From the NCBI RefSeq assembly GCF_014648655.1, contig NZ_BMRN01000042.1, forward strand, positions 1 to 62,728: DNA of 62,728 nucleotides, given 5' to 3'. Position 1 is the first letter of the stretch; each line of letters begins with the position of its first letter. The stretch is from Streptomyces atratus. GTDB taxonomy: Bacteria; Actinomycetota; Actinomycetes; Streptomycetales; Streptomycetaceae. A program made the position numbers and the translations under genes. A model generated the notes under the pieces. It was given only the letters and a program-made list of their open reading frames with translations, ran no database searches and had not been told where the DNA came from. Shown one piece after another: positions 15,806 through 24,230 of this stretch.

Positions 15806-16567
15806 ATGGCAGCCGCACCGTCCCTGGCACCGTGCCTGCGCTCCGTGCGGGCCGTGGTCTTCGACACCGACGGAGTGATCATCGACTCCGCCCGGAGACA
15901 CGCCGCAGCCTGGAAGAAGGCGTTCGACGCCTGTCTGTCGGCCGTCGAGGGGCAGCGGCCGTTCGACGCCGACGACGACTATCTGCGCCACGTCGACGGC
16001 CGGTCGCGGAAGGACGGTGCGGCGGCCTTCCTGGCATCGAGGGGACTGGACCTTCCCGAAGGCAGCCCCGACGACGCACCGGGAACCGAGACGGTGTGGG
16101 CGATCGCCGCCCGCAAGGACGAGCTGTTCACGCAGAGCCTGCGCAGCGACCCGGTCGACGTCTGGCCCGGCACGGTCCGTCTCCTCGGTGTGCTGCGCGG
16201 TGAGCGGGTGCCCTGTGCCGCCGTCTCCGCGTCCCGGCACGCGACGGAGCTGCTGGCGCGGGCCGGCCTCATCGACCGGTTCGACGCCGTGGTTGACGGA
16301 AACGAGGCGCGTCGGCTGCGGCTGCCCGGGAAACCGGACCCCTCGCTCTTCGCCGAAGCGGCGAGGCGTCTGCGGACCCCGGCCCGGGACACCGCCGTGG
16401 TGGAGGACGCGCTGGCCGGGGTCGAGGCCGGGCGACGCGGCGGCTTCGGACTCGTGGTCGGCGTGGACCGTACAGGCACCACCGCCGGCGCCGCCGAGCT
16501 GCGCCGCCACGGTGCCGACATCGTGGTGCCCGACCCGGGGGACCTGCTGACGGCCGGGGACGACTGA
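15806..16567 (+). CDS. HAD-superfamily beta-phosphoglucomutase-like hydrolase
   Basis: A 253-residue HAD protein. Motif I is VVFDTDGVIIDS (nucleophile Asp20, acid/base Asp22), motif II lies in CAAVSASRHATELL, the Lys in LPGKPDPSLF, and motif IV in VVEDALAGVEAGRRGGFGLV. The cap region (about 30-105) is of the beta-phosphoglucomutase type. Its TGA shares bases with the ATG of the GH65 gene (TGATG), so the two are translationally coupled. The pair probably runs sugar phosphorolysis: the GH65 enzyme releases beta-glucose 1-phosphate and this enzyme converts it to glucose 6-phosphate. M. tuberculosis Rv3400/Rv3401 show the same arrangement. Confidence 0.9.
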   Translation: MAAAPSLAPCLRSVRAVVFDTDGVIIDSARRHAAAWKKAFDACLSAVEGQRPFDADDDYLRHVDGRSRKDGAAAFLASRGLDLPEGSPDDAPGTETVWAIAARKDELFTQSLRSDPVDVWPGTVRLLGVLRGERVPCAAVSASRHATELLARAGLIDRFDAVVDGNEARRLRLPGKPDPSLFAEAARRLRTPARDTAVVEDALAGVEAGRRGGFGLVVGVDRTGTTAGAAELRRHGADIVVPDPGDLLTAGDD

Positions 16568-19113
16568 TGGCGCGGGCCTGGACCTGGTCGTACGAGGGGT
16601 ACGACCCGCAGGAGGAACGGCTGCGCGAGGCGCTGTGCACGCTCGGCAACGGATACTTCGCCACTCGCGGAGCCGCGTCCGAGACGGCCGAGGGCCGGTC
16701 GCACTACCCCGGCACCTATGCGGCGGGCTGCTACAACCGGCTGGCCTCCTCGGTCCGGGGCCGCCGGGTGGAGAACGAGGACCTGGTCAACCTGCCGAAC
16801 TGGCTGCCGCTGCGCTACCGCATCCACCCCGCCGGTACCGCCCCGGGACCGTGGCTCTCCCCGGATCACGAGCACCTCGTGGAACACCGCCGGTCACTCG
16901 ATCTGCGCGGGGGCACGCTGACCCGCCGGTCCGTCTACGAGGACGGGGCGGGCCGGCGGCTGCATGTGGAGCAGTGCCGCCTGGTGCACATGGGCGATCC
17001 GCATCTCGCCGCCCTGCACACGGTGTTCCGGGCGGAGGGATGGGCGGGCGCGATCGAGGTGGAGGCGGGGATCGACGGCGACGTCCGCAACTCCGGCGTC
17101 GCGCGGTACCGGGATCTGTCGAACCAGCACTTGACCGGCTGGGTGACCTCGACGGAGGAGGACGGTGCGGTGTCGCTGAGGTGCCGCACGGTGGAGTCGG
17201 ACATCGGGATCGCGCTGGCGGCCCGCACACTGGCCGGGTGCGGCGGTGAAGGGAAGGGACAGCAGGTCGGCCCGAGTTCCCGGCACACGGCGAAGGCGGT
17301 CTTCCAACGGCTGATGCTCCCGCTGGGCCCGGACTGCGACGCCGTCGTCGACAAGACGGTGGCGCTGTACACCTCGCGCGACCGCGCGATCGGCAGCCCC
17401 CTGCGGGCAGCCGTCGCCGAGGTTCGAAGAGCCCCGGGCTTCTCGCATCTGCTCTCCTCGCACCAGCGGGCCTGGGCCGATCTGTGGCAGCAGGTCCGGC
17501 TGGAGGTCCCGGGCGAAGCGGGCCGCATTCTCCGGCTGCACCTCTTTCACGTACTGCAGACGCTCTCCCCGCACACCGCCGGACTCGATGTGGGGGTACC
17601 GGCGAGAGGACTGCACGGTGAGGCGTACCGGGGCCATGTCTTCTGGGACGAGCTGTTCGTACTGCCGTTCCTGAATCTGCATCTCCCGGAAGTCTCCCGA
17701 GGACTTCTCGACTACCGCCACAGGCGGCTGGCCGCAGCCTGCCGAGCGGCGAGCGAGGCGGGCAGGGCCGGTGCGATGTACCCCTGGCAGAGCGCCGACA
17801 GCGGACGTGAGGAGACCCAGGAACTCCATCTCAACCCGCGTTCGGGGCGCTGGCTGCCCGACCGCTCCCGGCTGCAGCACCATGTCGGCTCGGCCGTCGC
17901 GTACAACGTCTGGCAGTACTGCCAGGCCACCGGGGACACGGAGTACCTGTACTCCGAGGGCGCGGAAATGCTGCTGCAGATCGCCAGGTTCTGGGCGGAC
18001 AGCGCCGAATGGGACGCGTCACTGGCCCGGTACCGCATCCGCGGTGTCGTCGGACCGGACGAGTACCACGACGCCTATCCGGGAACCGAGGCGGCAGGCC
18101 TCGACGACAACGCGTACACGAACGTGACAGCGGCCTGGGTCCTGTCACGTTCGACGGAGCTGTACCGCGCCCTGTCCGAGACACGACGCCGGCAGCTCCT
18201 CGACCGGATCCGGCTCGATCACGATGAACCGGAACGGTGGGAGGACATCTCCCACCGGCTGCATGTGCCGTATCACCGGGGTGTCATCAGCCAGTTCGCC
18301 GGTTACGGGGAGCTGGCTGAGCTCGACTGGGAGGGGTACCGGAAGCGGTACGGGGACATTCGGCGACTGGACCGGATCCTGGAGGCGGAGGGCGACACCG
18401 TCAACCGCTACCAGGCGTCCAAACAGGCCGATGTGCTGATGCTCGGCTACCTCTTCTCGCCGGAGGAACTCGCCGGCCTCTTCCGGCAGCTCGGGCATGT
18501 GCTGGACGACGACACCTGGCGCGCCACCGTCGACTACTACCTCGCCCGTACGAGCCACGGCTCCACGCTGAGCTCTCTGGTCCATGCCTGGGTGCTGGCG
18601 CGCACACGCCGCGAGACGGCGTGGAAGTACTGCGAGGAGGCGCTGACCGGGGACGTGACCGACATCCAGGGCGGCACCACCGAGGAAGGCATCCATCTGG
18701 GGGCGATGGCGGGCACCCTCGACTTCGTACAGCGCGGGATGACGGGGCTGGAGACCCGCGACGACGCACTGTGGCTCGCGCCGGCCACGCTGCCCCAGCT
18801 CTCGAAACTCGGGGTAGGCATCAGATTCCGCCGGCACTGGGACGTGGACCTGCGCATCCGCGCCCAGCGCCTGCGGATCGCCGTACCGGACTCGCCCCAC
18901 CCGGCCGTCCGGGTCGTCCTCGGAGGCCATACCCATGTGATCACACCCGGTACGGCCCGATGGCTCGATCTGCCCCCGGTCGGGCACGGTGCTCCCCCGC
19001 CCGGCCGTGAAAGCCCTGCCTCGTCCGCCCGGGGAAGCCCTCCCTCGCCCGGCCGAGGAACAGGGAGGGGCGTGGAGGAAGAAGGCGGAACGTCTCTCAC
19101 CGGAGGTGCATGA
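16567..19113 (+). CDS. Glycoside hydrolase family 65 phosphorylase/hydrolase
   Basis: An 848-residue GH65 protein. An N-terminal beta-sandwich (about 1-270) precedes the (alpha/alpha)6 barrel (about 320-700). The general acid Glu499 lies in VVGPDEYHD, and the barrel motifs GHVFWDELFVLPF, DVLMLGYLF and SHGSTLSSLVHAW are present. GH65 members act on alpha-glucosides such as trehalose, maltose, kojibiose or trehalose 6-phosphate by inverting phosphorolysis; the substrate cannot be assigned from sequence alone. Coupling to a beta-PGM-like gene favours a phosphorylase. The last 45 residues are Pro/Gly/Ser-rich and look like a tail. Confidence 0.92.
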   Translation: MARAWTWSYEGYDPQEERLREALCTLGNGYFATRGAASETAEGRSHYPGTYAAGCYNRLASSVRGRRVENEDLVNLPNWLPLRYRIHPAGTAPGPWLSPDHEHLVEHRRSLDLRGGTLTRRSVYEDGAGRRLHVEQCRLVHMGDPHLAALHTVFRAEGWAGAIEVEAGIDGDVRNSGVARYRDLSNQHLTGWVTSTEEDGAVSLRCRTVESDIGIALAARTLAGCGGEGKGQQVGPSSRHTAKAVFQRLMLPLGPDCDAVVDKTVALYTSRDRAIGSPLRAAVAEVRRAPGFSHLLSSHQRAWADLWQQVRLEVPGEAGRILRLHLFHVLQTLSPHTAGLDVGVPARGLHGEAYRGHVFWDELFVLPFLNLHLPEVSRGLLDYRHRRLAAACRAASEAGRAGAMYPWQSADSGREETQELHLNPRSGRWLPDRSRLQHHVGSAVAYNVWQYCQATGDTEYLYSEGAEMLLQIARFWADSAEWDASLARYRIRGVVGPDEYHDAYPGTEAAGLDDNAYTNVTAAWVLSRSTELYRALSETRRRQLLDRIRLDHDEPERWEDISHRLHVPYHRGVISQFAGYGELAELDWEGYRKRYGDIRRLDRILEAEGDTVNRYQASKQADVLMLGYLFSPEELAGLFRQLGHVLDDDTWRATVDYYLARTSHGSTLSSLVHAWVLARTRRETAWKYCEEALTGDVTDIQGGTTEEGIHLGAMAGTLDFVQRGMTGLETRDDALWLAPATLPQLSKLGVGIRFRRHWDVDLRIRAQRLRIAVPDSPHPAVRVVLGGHTHVITPGTARWLDLPPVGHGAPPPGRESPASSARGSPPSPGRGTGRGVEEEGGTSLTGGA

Positions 19114-19245
19114 TGCCCCGCCCCGTGACCGTCGGCCTGAACGGTACGCCCGCGAGTCCGCCGGGATCGCGGGCGGTGCGGTCCTGGAGGGCGTCAAGCT
19201 GTCCATCCCGGGCTCCGTGACGCGCTTCGCCGGCACCCACCCTGC
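19110..19245 (+). pseudogene. Universal stress protein 5' stub joined to an FMN-reductase 3' fragment
   Basis: CGGAGGTGC precedes an ATG at 19110 and the peptide begins MMPRPVTVGLNGTPAS, the usual start of a universal stress protein. From about 19145 to 19245 the DNA is instead nearly identical to the internal 3' part of the FMN reductase gene at 20284-20844 (that stretch encodes SAGIAGG, VLE-VKLSIPGSVTRFA). The frames do not match, and translation from 19110 stops at 19220 after 36 codons. At the joint both source genes share ACGCCCGC-AGTCC, so a microhomology or ectopic recombination event is likely. It lies immediately downstream of the GH65 gene, where an intact USP would suit the cluster. 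Confidence 0.7.
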
Positions 19246-19276
19246 CTTGAACGGGGCTCGTCGGCCCCGGGGGAAC

Positions 19277-19438
19277 GGGAAGTTCTGGCCCCACCCCTCG
19301 AACGGGCGGACGACCGACCACCCGGGCCCCTGACGTCCTCCTCTCGCCGGCTGCGCTTGTGCACGGACCATCCACCGGCCCGGCGTCGAACACCTGGCGG
19401 AGCGACTTCTCACCGTTTCGGTGGGGCCGGAACTGCCC
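19277..19438. repeat. Long-spaced imperfect inverted repeat
   Basis: GGGAAGTTCTGGCCCCACC (19277-19295) and GGTGGGGCCGGAACTGCCC (19420-19438) are reverse complements at 17 of 19 positions and enclose 124 bases. The enclosed and flanking sequence (19246-19524) contains no recognisable gene. It may be a miniature element or the scar of one. Confidence 0.55.
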
Positions 19439-19524
19439 GGCGGAGACAGTCGGCGTGAACGGCCGACCCCGAACCCGTTCGGCCGCCGCCGGCCGCGACG
19501 CACGCCCTCGCTGCGACTCGTCGA

Positions 19525-20169
19525 CTACCGGGTCGCCCCGAGTCGCGTGACCAGGTGGTGCCAGCCCTCCTCCAGGCGCTCCAGCGGAATGCCGCGCTCC
19601 TCGGTGAGGTGGTGGACCAGGGCGGTGTCGATGGATCCGAGCAGGGTGTGTGCGAGCAGTTCCGGGTCGCCTGCCACGTCCGCCCGACGCAGCAGCATCG
19701 TGATGTGACTGAGCCGCAGATGGTGGGCCGGGACGGTGTAGTTGCGCAGCGGGTCCGTCCGGCTGGCCAGGATCAGGGGGTGTTGATTGCGTTCGTGGCG
19801 CAGGACGGCGGGCCCGAAGGCGTGCAGACGCTCTGCCGCGGGGGCGCCGGGGCCCAGGGGCGGCGGACCCGAGAGGAAGGCGGCCTGGAGCTGCTCCTCG
19901 CGATGGTCCAGGAGCGCGAGCAGGAGTCCGGCTCGGTCACCGAAGCGCCGGAAGACGGTGCCTTTGCCCACCCCTGCCGCGGCGGCCACCGATTCCATGG
20001 TCAGATTCGCCGCTCCGCACTCGGTCAGAAGCCGGGAAGCGGCGTCCAGCAGGCGCGTGCGATTGCGCGCCGCGTCCGCCCGTAGCTGCGGCGGCTCACC
20101 GGTCGGGGCGAGCGGGAGAGTCGTCCGCGCCTCGGGCGGCCTGAGCGGTGGGGGAACGTGACCGGTCAT
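19525..20169 (-). CDS. TetR-family repressor
   Basis: A 214-residue regulator. The helix-turn-helix reads LTMESVAAAAGVGKGTVFRRFGDR near residues 55-78 and the C-terminal half is of the TetR type with FGPAVLRHERNQHPLILASR. I start it at the ATG at 20169; an ATG at 20196 is possible but would place the start against the first operator. It diverges from the FMN reductase gene, and two matching palindromes sit between them (20197-20251), so it very probably represses both. Confidence 0.88.
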   Translation of the reverse strand: MTGHVPPPLRPPEARTTLPLAPTGEPPQLRADAARNRTRLLDAASRLLTECGAANLTMESVAAAAGVGKGTVFRRFGDRAGLLLALLDHREEQLQAAFLSGPPPLGPGAPAAERLHAFGPAVLRHERNQHPLILASRTDPLRNYTVPAHHLRLSHITMLLRRADVAGDPELLAHTLLGSIDTALVHHLTEERGIPLERLEEGWHHLVTRLGATR

Positions 20170-20196
20170 GGGCTCAGAGTATCGCCCGGAGGACAT

Positions 20197-20251
20197 AAGT
20201 GGACCGCAGTCCGCTTAAGTGATACAACTTTCAACGGACCACGGTCCGCTT
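20197..20251. promoter_or_regulatory. Twin operators for the TetR regulator
   Basis: AAGTGGACCGCAGTCCGCTT (20197-20216) and ACGGACCACGGTCCGCTT (to 20251) are two copies of a GGACC-n-GGTCC-type palindrome about 35 bases apart, between the divergent TetR and reductase starts. Confidence 0.75.
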
Positions 20252-20283
20252 GTTCCGCAGATTCCGCCTTCCGGGAGTTCTCC

Positions 20284-20844
20284 ATGTCTGTACGCATCCT
20301 CGCGCTCGTCGGCAGCCTCCGCGCCGGCTCGCACAACCGTCAGCTCGCCGAAGCCGCCGCCAAGCACGCCCCCGCGGGTGCCGACATCGAGCTGTACGAG
20401 GGCCTGGCCGACGTGCCCTTCTACAACGAGGACGTCGACGTCGAGGGAAGCGTCCCGGCCGCTGCCGCCCGGCTGCGCGAGGTGGCGGGCCAGGCCGACG
20501 CGTTCCTGCTGTTCTCGCCCGAGTACAACGGCACCATGCCGGCCGTCCTGAAGAACGCCATCGACTGGCTGTCCCGCCCGTACGGTGCCGGCGCCATCTC
20601 CGGCAAGCCGGTCGCCGTGGTCGGCACCGCCTTCGGCCAGTACGGCGGCGTATGGGCGCAGGACGACGCCCGCAAGTCCGCCGGGATCGCGGGCGGTGTG
20701 GTCCTGGAGGACGTCAAGCTGTCCATCCCGGGCTCCGTGACGCGCTTCGCCGACACCCACCCCGCCGACGACGCCGAGGTCGTCACCGCGCTCACCGAGG
20801 TCATCCAGCAGGTGACCTCGCAGGCCGCTTCCGCGGCTGCCTGA
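20284..20844 (+). CDS. NADPH-dependent FMN reductase / quinone reductase
   Basis: A 186-residue flavodoxin-fold enzyme. GSLRAGSHNRQLA (10-22) is the FMN phosphate loop and SPEYNGTMPAVLKNAIDW (about 78-95) the hallmark of the family; GQYGG follows at the flavin edge. It should transfer electrons from NADPH through FMN to quinones, azo dyes or chromate-like acceptors, protecting the cell from redox stress. GGGAG precedes the ATG. Control by the divergent TetR regulator is strongly implied by the operators. A 100-bp piece of this gene is duplicated at 19145-19245. Confidence 0.92.
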   Translation: MSVRILALVGSLRAGSHNRQLAEAAAKHAPAGADIELYEGLADVPFYNEDVDVEGSVPAAAARLREVAGQADAFLLFSPEYNGTMPAVLKNAIDWLSRPYGAGAISGKPVAVVGTAFGQYGGVWAQDDARKSAGIAGGVVLEDVKLSIPGSVTRFADTHPADDAEVVTALTEVIQQVTSQAASAAA

Positions 20845-20960
20845 CCTCCTCGCGTGCGCCTCGTCGAGGCGCCGAAGAAGGCCGGCCGCGCCGGTCGGGG
20901 CGGCACCGTCACCGCCGCGCGGACCGGCGCCGAGGCGGAAGTCCCGGACTTCCCTGGCTC

Positions 20961-21006
20961 ACCGAAGGGCCGTCGCAACACGCGGGTGTTGCGACGGCCC
21001 TTCGGT
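20961..21006 (+). terminator. Strong hairpin terminator after the FMN reductase gene
   Basis: A perfect 21-bp stem (ACCGAAGGGCCGTCGCAACAC and its complement) with a 4-base loop begins about 115 bases after the stop codon. It is the most stable simple hairpin I noticed in the window; no T-run follows. Confidence 0.85.
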
Positions 21007-21320
21007 GTGCCTGGTGTGGAGGGGGCTTCCAGGGCCTCGAATTCATGGCGGCAGTCCCTCGGAAGCCCGTCGCGCAACGCGCGGGTCCCGGGGGACTGCC
21101 GCATACGCTCACCTGCGGAAACGGGGTGGGGCCCGGGGTCTTCTCGGAATGCCCGCAGGCGATCATTTGTGACAGCGGGCTGACCGGACCGCAATCCGAT
21201 GCCCCGGACCGGCGGGCCTGTGTGATGACCGTCACGCTGATCATTTCGGTTTCGGTGTCGTCCGGATGTGGGGTGCCGGGCGTATGCCCGGTGAGAACGA
21301 GGAGATCCAGGAGCTGATTG

Positions 21321-21818
21321 TTGACCGTCGAGGAGTTCGAAGAGTTCTATGCGCAGACGGTTGCCCGGCTGACGGGGCAGTTGTTTGTGATGCTCGGCGA
21401 CCAGCACGAGGCGCAGGACGTGGTGCAGGAAGCTTTCGTCAAGGGCTGGAGCCGACGGCGTCAGCTCGACCGTGACGGGCAGCCCGAAGCGTGGGTCCGC
21501 ACGGTCGCCTGGCGACTGGCGGTGAGCCGGTGGCGCGGGCGGCGCCGTACGGCGGATGCCTGGCAGCGCAGTGGTGCCCCGCCCCATCTGGAGGCTCCTG
21601 GCCCGGAGTCGGTGGCCCTGGTGGAAGTGCTGCGGGATCTGCCGCCCAAACAGCGCCGCACGCTGGCCTTGCACTACGTATGCGATCTGACTGTCGAGCA
21701 GATCGCCGCGGAGACCGGTCTGGCGGCCAGCACCGTCAAGACGCATCTGGCCCGGGGCCGGGCCACGCTCTCGCATCGTCTGCAGGATCCGCGTACCGAG
21801 GAGGGGCCCCGTGTCTGA
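21321..21818 (+). CDS. ECF-type RNA polymerase sigma factor
   Basis: A 165-residue sigma-70-family factor with only regions 2 and 4. Region 2 contains FVMLGDQHEAQDVVQEAFVK and AWVRTVAWRLAVSRWR; region 4 contains LPPKQRRTLALHYVCDLTVE then QIAAETGLAASTVKTHLARG. Translation starts at one of two adjacent TTG codons: an in-frame TGA at 21315 rules out anything earlier, and AGGAG (21309-21313) gives 7-base spacing to the TTG at 21321 and 4 to that at 21318. The stop overlaps the GTG of the next gene by 8 bases, so the downstream membrane protein is co-translated and is its likely partner. Confidence 0.88.
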   Translation: MTVEEFEEFYAQTVARLTGQLFVMLGDQHEAQDVVQEAFVKGWSRRRQLDRDGQPEAWVRTVAWRLAVSRWRGRRRTADAWQRSGAPPHLEAPGPESVALVEVLRDLPPKQRRTLALHYVCDLTVEQIAAETGLAASTVKTHLARGRATLSHRLQDPRTEEGPRV

Positions 21819-22185
21819 ACCCCAAGATCCGCTGCGGTCCCTGTTCAAGGAGGCTGCCGCCACCGGTCAGTCCCGTGCCCGTTCCGCTCCGCTCTCCTTC
21901 ATCGCCGAGCGTGCGGAGCAAGTGCGCAGGCGCCGGATCCTTGCGCTGGCCGTCGGGGTCTGCCTGGTCTTCTCCGGCACGGGCGTGGCCGTGGCCGCGC
22001 TCCTGCCCGACAGCACCGGCACCACCGTCCCGGCCACTCCTTCCACCCCCCGGCCCTCTCCTGCGTCCTCCCTGCCCTCCTCGCCCCGCACCAGCCCGCC
22101 GTCGGCGAGCAGCTCCCCCCCCGGCCGGAGCGCATCGGGGACACCGGCCACCCCCACCCGGAGCCAGAGCAACCCGCCCCGCTGA
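21811..22185 (+). CDS. Small membrane protein, probable anti-sigma partner
   Basis: A 124-residue protein starting with GTG inside the sigma gene. Residues 1-46 are cytoplasmic (EPQDPLRSLFKEAAATGQSR, IAERAEQVRRRR), 47-70 form one membrane helix, and the remaining outer part is almost entirely Pro/Ser/Thr. The position behind an ECF sigma gene with an 8-base overlap, and the topology, fit an anti-sigma factor, but the cytoplasmic part is short and lacks the zinc motif (HxxxCxxC) of ZAS-type anti-sigmas. The role is therefore inferred from context only. Confidence 0.6.
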   Translation: MSEPQDPLRSLFKEAAATGQSRARSAPLSFIAERAEQVRRRRILALAVGVCLVFSGTGVAVAALLPDSTGTTVPATPSTPRPSPASSLPSSPRTSPPSASSSPPGRSASGTPATPTRSQSNPPR

Positions 22186-22260
22186 CCTCCCGATTCCCGC
22201 GCCCCGGGTGACTCTGCCCGGGGCCGTTCGGCGCGCACACATTCGACCCAGGAGATCCTG

Positions 22261-23523
22261 TTGAGCCTTTCGTCCCCCCAACGGCAGCGTGAGCGCCTGC
22301 CCGCCCGGACCAGGACCGCTCCCGGGCCGCCCCGCGACACGCCGTCGCCGAGCACGACATCCTTCGGCCGGCTGTTCCTGCGGCGGCTGTTCCTCCGGCT
22401 GGGGCCCGCCGACCGCGAGGTGCTGTGGCTTTACCTGCTGACCCGCGCGGGCATCTGGATCACCGCCTACTGCACCCGCTGGCTGTTCGCCGACGACGGC
22501 CAGAGTCACCACGCCGCCTCGTTCTTCTCACCGTGGCAGCGCTGGGACTGGTGGCACTACCTGCACATAGCCCAGGACGGCTATTTCCCGGGCCGGTCCG
22601 GCCCCTGGATATCCGGCTGGGACAACAGGGAAGCCTTCTTCCCCGGCTTCCCCTTCGTGCTGCGGGCCGTCCACACCGTCATCCCGAGCTGGCCCGCTGC
22701 CGGTGCACTGATCTCCCTCGTTGCCGGAGGCGTCGCCGTACTGGCCCTGGCCCGGATCGCCCGGCTGCACCTGCCACAGGACAACGCGGGCCGGCGCGCG
22801 GTCCTGTTCTTCCTGCTCTCCCCGTGCGCGGTCTTCCTGGCCGCCGGCTACACCGAAGCGCTCTTCCTCGCCCTGGCCCTGCCGGCCTGGCTGGCCGCCC
22901 AGCGCCTCAACTGGCCGCTCGCAGCCGCCCTGACGTGCCTGGCCACCACCGTCCGTGTCAGCGGTCTCTTCCTCGCTGCGGCTCTCGCGGTCCACTTCCT
23001 GGTCACCGCCCGCACCCCCGGCCACTGGCGACGTCTTCCCTGGCTGACCCTGCCGGCCCTCCCGCCGTTTCTCTACAGCTGGTACCTGCACACGCACACC
23101 GGCGACTGGATGGCCTGGAAACACGCCGAGGAACGCGGCTGGTACCGCGACTTCCACGCCCCCTGGGAGGCCTGGCAGAACACCTGGCACGCCGCCTTCG
23201 GGCACTCCCAGAGCACCGGGTACGCCCTGATGAGCCAGGCGGAACTCCTCACCATGCTGGTCGGCATCGGCCTGTGCGGCCTGCTCCTTCGACAGCGGCG
23301 CTGGCCGGAAGCCGTGTACATCGGCCTCAGCCTGTGGGCCCTGGGCACCTCCTACTGGTACACGTCCATCCCCCGCGCGACCCTCCTGTGGTGGCCCCTG
23401 TGGACCGGCCTCGCTGCCTGGAGCCTGCGGAACGCCCGCGTCCAGACCGCCTACCTCGTCATCGTGGCACCCCTGATGACCGTCTTCGCCGTCACCTTCC
23501 TCTCCGGACGATGGGCCGGCTGA
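22261..23523 (+). CDS. PIG-V-like polytopic mannosyltransferase
   Basis: A 420-residue integral membrane protein with about ten helices. The first outer loop has WDWWHYLHIAQDGYF then the conserved REAFFPGFPFVLRA segment, as in the PIG-V / GPI-mannosyltransferase-2 family of GT-C enzymes, which use polyprenyl-phosphate mannose. A basic, disordered N-terminus of about 50 residues precedes the first helix. The start is a TTG at 22261 with AGGAGATCCTG directly upstream. It follows the sigma/membrane-protein pair by 75 bases and may be in the same operon. Bacterial members probably mannosylate cell-envelope glycolipids or proteins. Confidence 0.82.
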   Translation: MSLSSPQRQRERLPARTRTAPGPPRDTPSPSTTSFGRLFLRRLFLRLGPADREVLWLYLLTRAGIWITAYCTRWLFADDGQSHHAASFFSPWQRWDWWHYLHIAQDGYFPGRSGPWISGWDNREAFFPGFPFVLRAVHTVIPSWPAAGALISLVAGGVAVLALARIARLHLPQDNAGRRAVLFFLLSPCAVFLAAGYTEALFLALALPAWLAAQRLNWPLAAALTCLATTVRVSGLFLAAALAVHFLVTARTPGHWRRLPWLTLPALPPFLYSWYLHTHTGDWMAWKHAEERGWYRDFHAPWEAWQNTWHAAFGHSQSTGYALMSQAELLTMLVGIGLCGLLLRQRRWPEAVYIGLSLWALGTSYWYTSIPRATLLWWPLWTGLAAWSLRNARVQTAYLVIVAPLMTVFAVTFLSGRWAG

Positions 23524-23798
23524 CCCACACCTCGCGGAAGCTGCGGTGACGCCGAATCCATCGGCCGGGCACGGGCGTTCAGCACTCCGGCCGGCGCCGC
23601 GGAAGTGACGCCGGACCGGTCCCTGGGCCCGGCCTGCGGTGGACGTGGTCCGATCGTGGGCTGCTCCGGCGCGAGCGAGTCGCTTCCGCGCCGTTTCGAC
23701 GTGTTCATCGGCGACGCGGCCTGACGGGCGTTCCCGGACAGCCCCCGGGCAAGGGGCAAGCTCTCCAGAGGGCCGTCCGTACTGAATGGAAATCCAGG

Positions 23799-24230
23799 TC
23801 AGGGCCAGACCAGGCAGTACGCCTGATGCCCCGCGTCATGCAGACGATGGCTGAAATCCTGCCACTGGTGCAGCAGTTGGTAGACGTTGAACGCGTCGCG
23901 CGGGCCGCCGCGGTCCGGGACCGTGGACCAGATGAAGGCTGCGGCACCCACCGTCTCCTCGCCGACGCCGCGCAGCGGGTCGACGACCGTCATCGGGAGC
24001 CTGACCACCGCGTAGTCGGGGTGCAGTACGACCAGTTCCAGCGGTGGGACCTTGTGCAGGGGTATGCCCTGGATGCCGGTGAGGACCATCGCCGCCACCG
24101 TCTCCGGCTTGATCTTGGTGAACATGCCGCCCGTGCCCAGTTCGTCGCCGCCGAGCTCCTCGGGGCGCATCGAAATGGGCACGCGTGCCGCGGTCGCCCC
24201 GTCGGGGGCACCGAAATACTTGTAGGTCAC
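23799..24230 (-). CDS. Conserved hypothetical protein
   Basis: A 143-residue soluble protein without signal peptide or membrane segment. Recognisable stretches are TYKYFGAPDGATAARVPISM, GGMFTKIKPETVAAMVLTGI and PPLELVVLHPDYAVVRLPMT. I have the impression it is a conserved Streptomyces protein but know no function for it. The start is taken as the GTG at 24230; a GTG at 24236 is equally possible, as both are near a G-rich stretch. The 275 bases between it and the mannosyltransferase gene contain nothing I recognise. Confidence 0.65.
   Translation of the reverse strand: MTYKYFGAPDGATAARVPISMRPEELGGDELGTGGMFTKIKPETVAAMVLTGIQGIPLHKVPPLELVVLHPDYAVVRLPMTVVDPLRGVGEETVGAAAFIWSTVPDRGGPRDAFNVYQLLHQWQDFSHRLHDAGHQAYCLVWP

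Noticed and set aside
23524..23798. Plus-strand fragment ending RRFDVFIGDAA as a gene remnant
   Set aside because: Too short to match any family with confidence and no second conserved segment upstream.
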